Source of the DNA: Thermoplasmatota archaeon
GTDB lineage: Archaea > Thermoplasmatota > Penumbrarchaeia > Penumbrarchaeales > Penumbrarchaeaceae
Direction: 5' to 3'
Assembly (NCBI GenBank): GCA_016929175.1
Contig: JAFGJI010000194.1
Span: 1-10,959, forward strand
DNA length: 10,959 nt
Every line of letters begins with the position of its first letter. Position 1 is the stretch's first letter. The notes beneath the pieces were generated by a model. That model had not been told where the DNA came from. It did no database searches and saw nothing but the letters and a program-made list of their open reading frames with translations. Positions 7,784 through 10,959 of this stretch are shown in pieces. A program made the translations under genes and the position numbers.

Positions 7784-7793
7784 TTATTAATAG
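7784..7793 (-). promoter_or_regulatory. Probable TATA box of the surface-protein gene
   Basis: On the - strand this reads CTATTAATAA, the only A+T-rich box in the interval between the ATPase stop and the surface-protein start. It would place transcription start near 7762 and give a leader of about 30 nt, in contrast to the leaderless arrangement of dhs, the permease and the ATPase. A separate transcription unit from the ATPase is therefore likely. Confidence 0.45.
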
Positions 7794-7835
7794 ATTTCCT
7801 CGAAGGCGCGAGTCCCGGATCCGTATCTTTCCATG

Positions 7836-9128
7836 CTATGCGGACCGATCCTCGGTCAGCCATCTCCAGAGAGGAGCGAACTCGATCCTCTTTCCATCCA
7901 TGACAGTATTGGCCTCTTGGTCCCATGTTATCACCTTGAGGCTGCTGCAGCCGAGGTCCGCCGAAGCCTTCAGGAGCGAGGTCAGCTCCCTTTCATGAAC
8001 TTCCGTGGAACCTGATGAAAAGGTCACCTGTATCAGCTCCTTTATCTCCGTCCCCCTCTTTATTACAAAATCTACTTCTCTGTTTCGATCATCCTTCCAG
8101 TAATAGAACTCCAGCATCGGATCGATCGATCTCTTCCGCAGAAGGTCGATCATCACGAGGTTCTCCATCATCCTTCCGATGTTCTCGCTCGAGCGCATTC
8201 CCAGGACGCCGATCATTCCCGGATCTATGACATAGACCTTCTTTGCTGAATTCTTGATCTCGTTGGGTTTATGGGAATACTTTTCAAGAAGGACGAGCAG
8301 GTAGGATTCGCAGAGGTGGTCCACGTAGTTCTTGACCGTGTGGACGCTTTTCAATCCATGGACCTTCTTGAGCCTGTTGAACGTTATGGTCGTGGAAAAG
8401 CTCGAGATCAGGGATATTGCCATTTCCCTGAACGTTTTCACATATCTTATCTTGTGGCGTGCGATAATGTCCTTAGTGATAATGGAGGAATAGAGCGTGC
8501 TCAGATATTCTCCGATAATTGATGGGTCCCTGACGACCTCCGGGAATCCTCCTGTCCTTATATATTCTTCAAGGGCTCTTTTCATGTCCCCTCTATCCTT
8601 GGTCGTCAGTGCGGTCATTCCCGATCCCCTGTACTTCAAAAACTCCCTGAAAGAGAACGGGAATATCTCCATCTGGAAGTGCCTGCCGGTGAGATGAGTG
8701 GCCAGTTCCTGGCTCAGGAGGTTCGCATTGCTTCCCGTAACGACCGTTCTGATCCCGGTCCGGTGCAGGCGATTCACGAACAGTTCCCACCCCTGGATGT
8801 TCTGGACCTCGTCAAGAACGACATACCGGAGATCACCATGGACCTCGTATAGGACCTCCAGGACCGAATTCAGATCCTCAACTTCCAGATGGGCCAGGCG
8901 TTCATCATCGAAATTCACGTATCCGAAATCAAGGTCTCTAAGCAGAAGGATCGAGAATACGGTCTTCCCTGCCCTCCTCGCTCCAAGTGCGACCTTGATC
9001 TGATCGGCCTCGACAAGAGCCCTCCATTTATCATGGACCTCCCTGTCGATGATACGATCATCTTCCAGGACCTTTGATATGAACTGGCGCTGGTCCATGA
9101 TGATATCTTTGAGCACCTTGTTGTCCAT
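7836..9128 (-). CDS. Archaeal AAA-type ATPase (AAA_14 / DUF4143 family)
   Basis: A 430-residue soluble P-loop ATPase of the large, poorly characterised archaeal/bacterial AAA_14-DUF4143 group. Walker A is GARRAGKT (49-56), Walker B is YVVLDEVQ (102-109), and the sensor-1-like strand reads VVTGSNANLLSQ (129-140). RTGGFPEVV (191-199) marks the lid/transition region. A winged-helix-like section (about 230-295) precedes a C-terminal PD-(D/E)xK-nuclease-like fold: E322 in MENLVMIDLL, then FYYWKDDRNREVDFVIKRG (341-359) with D353, and IQVTF (366-370), where the usual (E/Q)-x-K lysine is Thr. Catalytic nuclease activity is therefore doubtful. Its cellular role is unknown. It is preceded by its own TATA box and two repeated palindromic sites, suggesting autoregulation. 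Confidence 0.88.
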   Translation of the reverse strand: MDNKVLKDIIMDQRQFISKVLEDDRIIDREVHDKWRALVEADQIKVALGARRAGKTVFSILLLRDLDFGYVNFDDERLAHLEVEDLNSVLEVLYEVHGDLRYVVLDEVQNIQGWELFVNRLHRTGIRTVVTGSNANLLSQELATHLTGRHFQMEIFPFSFREFLKYRGSGMTALTTKDRGDMKRALEEYIRTGGFPEVVRDPSIIGEYLSTLYSSIITKDIIARHKIRYVKTFREMAISLISSFSTTITFNRLKKVHGLKSVHTVKNYVDHLCESYLLVLLEKYSHKPNEIKNSAKKVYVIDPGMIGVLGMRSSENIGRMMENLVMIDLLRKRSIDPMLEFYYWKDDRNREVDFVIKRGTEIKELIQVTFSSGSTEVHERELTSLLKASADLGCSSLKVITWDQEANTVMDGKRIEFAPLWRWLTEDRSA

Positions 9129-9148
9129 GAATATGGATCCGTTCGTTA

Positions 9149-9158
9149 TTTATAAATA
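9149..9158 (-). promoter_or_regulatory. TATA box of the ATPase gene
   Basis: TTTATAAATA is nearly symmetrical and centred about 26 nt before the ATPase ATG (9126-9128), so the transcript is probably leaderless. It directly adjoins the repeated sites at 9162-9214. Confidence 0.65.
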
Positions 9159-9161
9159 ATT

Positions 9162-9214
9162 TGCGTTGGTGATGCACATTTTCATATGTGAATGTGCGTT
9201 AGCAATGCACATTT
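9162..9214. repeat. Two repeated partly palindromic operator-like sites behind the ATPase TATA box
   Basis: TGCGTT-N4-ATGCACATTT occurs twice, at 9162-9181 and 9195-9214, offset by exactly 33 bp, close to three turns of the helix. The second copy is also a near-perfect inverted repeat: AATGTGC (9191-9197) against GCACATT (9207-9213), with most inner positions also pairing. A third arrangement pairs GCACATT (9174-9180) with AATGTGC (9191-9197). From the ATPase gene's view both sites lie just upstream of TATA, where an activator or a repressor would bind. The interval up to the ROK stop at 9267 holds nothing else. Confidence 0.6.
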
Positions 9215-9266
9215 CCGTTGCAGGGATCTTTTCTATTGATATACATCCCCCCGTATGGACATGTGA

Positions 9267-10265
9267 TCATAGGACGATGGTCGCGGGAGCTTTCTCCCAC
9301 GGCCTGCTCTTTCTCCACTCCTCGATCCATTCCTCCGGGATGACGAGAGAGAGAGCGCCCATGTCCCCCAGGTGTTCTCCAAGCTCCGAGGGGACGACCC
9401 TCACACCTTTTGTCATTGCGGGGAAGGACCTGAAGAACTCCTCCATCAAAAGCGGGAGCAGAATATCGGTGTTGTTGAGGAATACACTACCTCCGATAAT
9501 TATGGTGTCAGGATCAAGGATGACGCTCATGGAGGCGAGGCCGCGGGAGAGATATCTTGCCGCTTCGTGTACCACTTCCACTGCCTTACTGTCCCCTCTT
9601 TTGTATGCATCTAAAACGTCGGAAGTGGATGCGCCTCCTCCGTACTCCCTTGCGATGGCCATCCCCGATGCCAGGGACTCAAGGTGTCCGTGGCTCCCGC
9701 ACCCGCAGGGGGGGCCGTCGTCGACGAGGTGGATGTGTCCTCCGTGGGGGGCGTTCCCGTTCCTTCCGCGGAGAAGCTTTCCGTCAACGAAGGCTCCGGT
9801 GCCTATTCCCGTGCTCCAGGTGACGTAGAGGAGATTATCGGAGCCTCTTCCCGCTCCGAAAAGCCTCTCCGCGATGGCGCCGGCTACGGCATCGTTCTCG
9901 ATGACAAGGTCCTGGTATCTCTTTTCCAGCTCTTTTGCCAGAGGTATTGATACCCAGTCGTTGGGGAGGAGCCCTCTTTCGGGGTTCATCCCTCCGCACA
10001 TGTTGGGACAGAGCAAGGAGGTCCTTCCTTCTTCCTTGAAGAAAGGCCCTGCGGAGCTGATGCCCACGAAGAGGAGGGACTCGCTTCCGAGACCCGTCAT
10101 TGAGAGAGAACGATCGAGAAGCTCCATGACCTGGAGGGGGACGGTCTCCGGGGTTCCTTCCAGTCTCGTTCTCTGGTAGAGCCTTATCAGGATTTCGTCT
10201 CTGCTGAACAACGAGGCGGTGATCTTGGTCGCCCCGATGTCGACAGCCGCTATTATCTTCTTCAA
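9267..10265 (-). CDS. ROK-family sugar kinase (glucokinase-like)
   Basis: A 333-codon gene for a cytoplasmic ATP-dependent hexose or N-acetylhexosamine kinase. The phosphate-1 motif VDIGATK (8-14), the catalytic-Asp motif ENDAVAGA (123-130; Asp125) and the phosphate-2 motif WSTGIGTG (150-157) are clear, followed by an adenosine segment DPDTIIIGGSVF. The ROK zinc site is present as GGHIHL with His177 and CGCGSHGHLES (187-197), but the usual third cysteine of C-x-C-G-x-x-G-C is His194. The ExGH sugar-contact motif reads HGGH (174-177), so Glu is replaced by His. The start is TTG (10263-10265): no ATG or GTG precedes it before an in-frame TAA, and GGAG (10274-10277) lies 8 nt upstream. The kinase call is firm; the substrate is open. 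Confidence 0.88.
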   Translation of the reverse strand: MKKIIAAVDIGATKITASLFSRDEILIRLYQRTRLEGTPETVPLQVMELLDRSLSMTGLGSESLLFVGISSAGPFFKEEGRTSLLCPNMCGGMNPERGLLPNDWVSIPLAKELEKRYQDLVIENDAVAGAIAERLFGAGRGSDNLLYVTWSTGIGTGAFVDGKLLRGRNGNAPHGGHIHLVDDGPPCGCGSHGHLESLASGMAIAREYGGGASTSDVLDAYKRGDSKAVEVVHEAARYLSRGLASMSVILDPDTIIIGGSVFLNNTDILLPLLMEEFFRSFPAMTKGVRVVPSELGEHLGDMGALSLVIPEEWIEEWRKSRPWEKAPATIVL

Positions 10266-10273
10266 GTTCTGTT

Positions 10274-10320
10274 CTCCGTTGAACCTTTATCGAAGGAGTA
10301 ATGGCGTTGGAGGTTTAAAT
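10274..10320 (-). promoter_or_regulatory. Promoter and ribosome binding site of the ROK kinase gene
   Basis: The - strand TATA box ATTTAAACC lies at 10312-10320, about 50 nt from the TTG start, giving a leader of roughly 25 nt. GGAG at 10277-10274 sits 8 nt before TTG and decides this unusual start codon. The box is nearly symmetrical and could also face right. Confidence 0.55.
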
Positions 10321-10474
10321 GGATGTATGAATGACGCTGCTGTCCTCGGAAAGGTTTTTAATCAGATGGTATTATGGCCTCAATCCACATGCGGTGATGA
10401 TCAGGTTCGATATGTCAACAAACCCTTCGGGTTCGACCGGGCTTGACCTTCCCCGCATATAAGAGATAAATAAT
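10321..10474. other. Gene-free, structured interval with a tRNA-like 5' sequence
   Basis: No convincing protein gene lies here. A + strand TATA-like TTTTTAAT is at 10354-10361. CATGCGGTGATG (10387-10398) matches 11 of 12 bases at the start of the tRNA-Ser gene (10636-10647). ATGCGG (10388-10393) can pair with CCGCAT (10453-10458), enclosing GTCAA/TTGAC (10414-10418 with 10443-10447) and AACCC-TTC-GGGTT (10421-10433). GGGTTCGACC and GGGCTTGACC lie in tandem (10429-10448). A further TATA-like CATATAAG lies at 10456-10463. It could be a small structured RNA or a decayed tRNA copy. Confidence 0.3.
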
Positions 10475-10592
10475 TGCGGGGATAGCTCAAAACCCTTTGG
10501 CATCCGCCAAAGCGTTTACGGAAGGGGGGTATCTGCGATACCCCGTCCCGGTTATAGGGTCCTACGGACCCACCGGGCTTCGCCACCCCGCA
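10475..10592 (+). ncRNA. Candidate structured RNA, 118 nt, closed by a 7-bp helix
   Basis: TGCGGGG (10475-10481) pairs perfectly with CCCCGCA (10586-10592). Inside lie three hairpins: CTTTGGC/GCCAAAG (10495-10501 with 10506-10512, loop ATCC); GGGGTATC/GATACCCC (10526-10533 with 10537-10544, loop TGC); and a two-part arm CCCGGT/ACCGGG (10547-10552 with 10572-10577), interrupted by TATA on one side only, that continues as GGGTCC/GGACCC (10557-10562 with 10566-10571, loop TAC). All stems are perfect. The first 15 bases match the tRNA-Ser start (10638-10652) in 14 positions, but no T-loop or anticodon arm fits, so it is not a functional tRNA. The box at 10456-10463 would start transcription near 10485, inside the closing helix, which argues for a longer transcript from the left. 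The strand is assumed from the tRNA. Confidence 0.35.
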
Positions 10593-10638
10593 CATCCGCC
10601 CACCCATCCGCCCCACCACCAACCCATCCCAACAACAT
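10593..10638. other. C/A-rich, G-poor leader before the tRNA
   Basis: The stretch consists largely of repeated CCCA, CCGCC and CAAC words and has only four G outside its last base pair. It has no TATA box at the distance needed for the tRNA, so the tRNA is probably made from a longer precursor that begins further left. An unstructured spacer between the hairpin-rich segment and the tRNA is one reading. Confidence 0.35.
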
Positions 10639-10721
10639 GCGGGGATGGCTCAGCCCGGTACGGCGACGGATTGCTAATCCGTTGACCTTCGGTCACGGGG
10701 GTTCGAATCCCCCTCCCCGCG
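10639..10721 (+). tRNA. tRNA-Ser (anticodon GCU, reads AGC/AGU)
   Basis: The acceptor GCGGGGA pairs with TCCCCGC, the anticodon arm is ACGGA-TTGCTAA-TCCGT with GCT at the centre, the long variable arm TGACCTTCGGTCA marks a type II serine tRNA, and the T arm is GGGGG-TTCGAAT-CCCCC. The discriminator base is G (10721), as serine tRNAs need, and CCA is encoded at 10722-10724. No intron is present. No TATA box is found within about 60 nt upstream. Confidence 0.95.
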
Positions 10722-10741
10722 CCACATCCCATGGGGTATTA

Positions 10742-10820
10742 TACAATTTAAGAAATTGTAGAGGGTTAAGAATTATTCTCGTAAACATGAAACTTTCATT
10801 CTGGGGTTATACGTAACCCC
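10742..10820. repeat. Three perfect palindromes in the A+T-rich stretch after the tRNA
   Basis: TACAATTT-AAG-AAATTGTA (10742-10760), ATGAAA-C-TTTCAT (10787-10799) and GGGGTTA-TACG-TAACCCC (10803-10820) follow each other. The last is a stable hairpin and lies downstream of the - strand frame ending at 10856, so it may help end that transcript; the first may do so for the tRNA. Protein-binding sites are the alternative. Confidence 0.45.
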
Positions 10821-10855
10821 TTAGTGATCCTTTGAGTATTAAATAATAATTTTTT

Positions 10856-10959
10856 TTAGTTTGAATAATTGATAGGGTCTATTTTAAGAGCATCAATAAC
10901 AAATGAAGAAATTTCTTCTGTTGTTATTATAATTCCAAATAATATTTTAACTTCATTAT
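10856..10959 (-). CDS. C-terminal end of an unknown A+T-rich gene, cut by the window edge
   Basis: One - strand frame is open from the right edge through 33 codons to TAA at 10856-10858; the other two - strand frames stop near the edge. The visible peptide begins NEVKILFGIIITTEEISSFV and ends in IDPINYSN. It reads like an ordinary protein end (alternating hydrophobic strand, then an amphipathic helix) and no family can be named. Codons end nearly always in A or T, opposite to every other gene here. A run of A follows the stop on the - strand, and a hairpin lies 36 nt further on. The gene may belong to an integrated element. With only 33 codons, chance cannot be excluded in such A+T-rich DNA. 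Confidence 0.45.
   Translation of the reverse strand, partial: NEVKILFGIIITTEEISSFVIDALKIDPINYSN

Noticed and set aside
10394..10448. C/D box small RNA, from GTGATGA at 10394-10400
   Set aside because: No CTGA box D or internal D'/C' pair occurs at the needed spacing.
10389..10456. A second functional tRNA gene upstream of tRNA-Ser
   Set aside because: Only the first bases and a terminal CCCCGC look like tRNA; no anticodon arm or properly spaced T arm can be drawn.
10397..10462. 21-codon + strand mini-gene preceded by GGTGATG
   Set aside because: It is too short to judge, overlaps several perfect hairpins and ends inside a TATA-like box; chance is more likely.
10475..10592. 5S rRNA, suggested by the length and closing helix of the 118-nt element
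   Set aside because: None of the conserved archaeal 5S internal sequences is present, and the arms number three rather than two.
1..10959. CRISPR array, insertion sequence or transposase
   Set aside because: No regularly spaced direct repeats and no transposase-like frame were found in any part of the window.

Overview
The window looks archaeal, most likely a high-G+C euryarchaeon of the Thermoplasmata type; the class is an inference, the domain is well supported. Two archaeal/eukaryotic-type translation genes (deoxyhypusine synthase and the tRNA-Ile2 agmatidine synthase TiaS) sit in one operon, promoters are archaeal TATA boxes, and several of these boxes lie about 26-30 nt from the start codon, as expected for leaderless mRNAs. 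One G+C-rich stretch counted by hand (10081-10140) is 58% G+C.

Layout. Positions 1-609 hold the C-terminal half of an OFA-type major facilitator transporter on the + strand, followed by a G7/C7 hairpin and T8 terminator. Positions 610-876 have no gene, but 791-842 carries TATA-like boxes woven into three copies of ACTTGTCA, an operator without an obvious gene. From 877 to 3149 (- strand) lie dhs and tiaS, overlapping by ATGA. Both use polyamine-pathway substrates to modify the translation machinery. A divergent 72-residue hypothetical gene (3243-3461, +) converges on an ArsB/NhaD/SLC13-type anion permease (3488-4726, -). Then come a large secreted, probably glycosylated, membrane-anchored surface protein (4968-7730, -), an AAA_14/DUF4143-type archaeal ATPase (7836-9128, -) with a repeated palindromic site behind its TATA box, and a ROK-family sugar kinase (9267-10265, -) starting with TTG.

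The right end differs. Positions 10321-10638 hold no convincing protein gene but are dense in perfect hairpins, including a 118-nt segment (10475-10592) closed by a 7-bp helix. Its first 15 bases nearly copy the 5' end of the type II tRNA-Ser(GCU) gene at 10639-10721 (CCA encoded). Right after this tRNA the composition falls to about 25% G+C (54 of 219 bases at 10741-10959), and a reading frame in A+T-rich codons enters from the right edge on the - strand. This looks like an integrated element or foreign island beside a tRNA gene.

The genes do not form one pathway. The best functional unit is dhs-tiaS; the other protein genes appear to be separate transcription units. The points most worth a second look are the hairpin-rich tRNA-like region, the composition break at the tRNA, the two operator clusters (791-842 and 9162-9214) and the altered active-site motif of the ROK kinase. 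No CRISPR array, insertion sequence or rRNA gene is visible.
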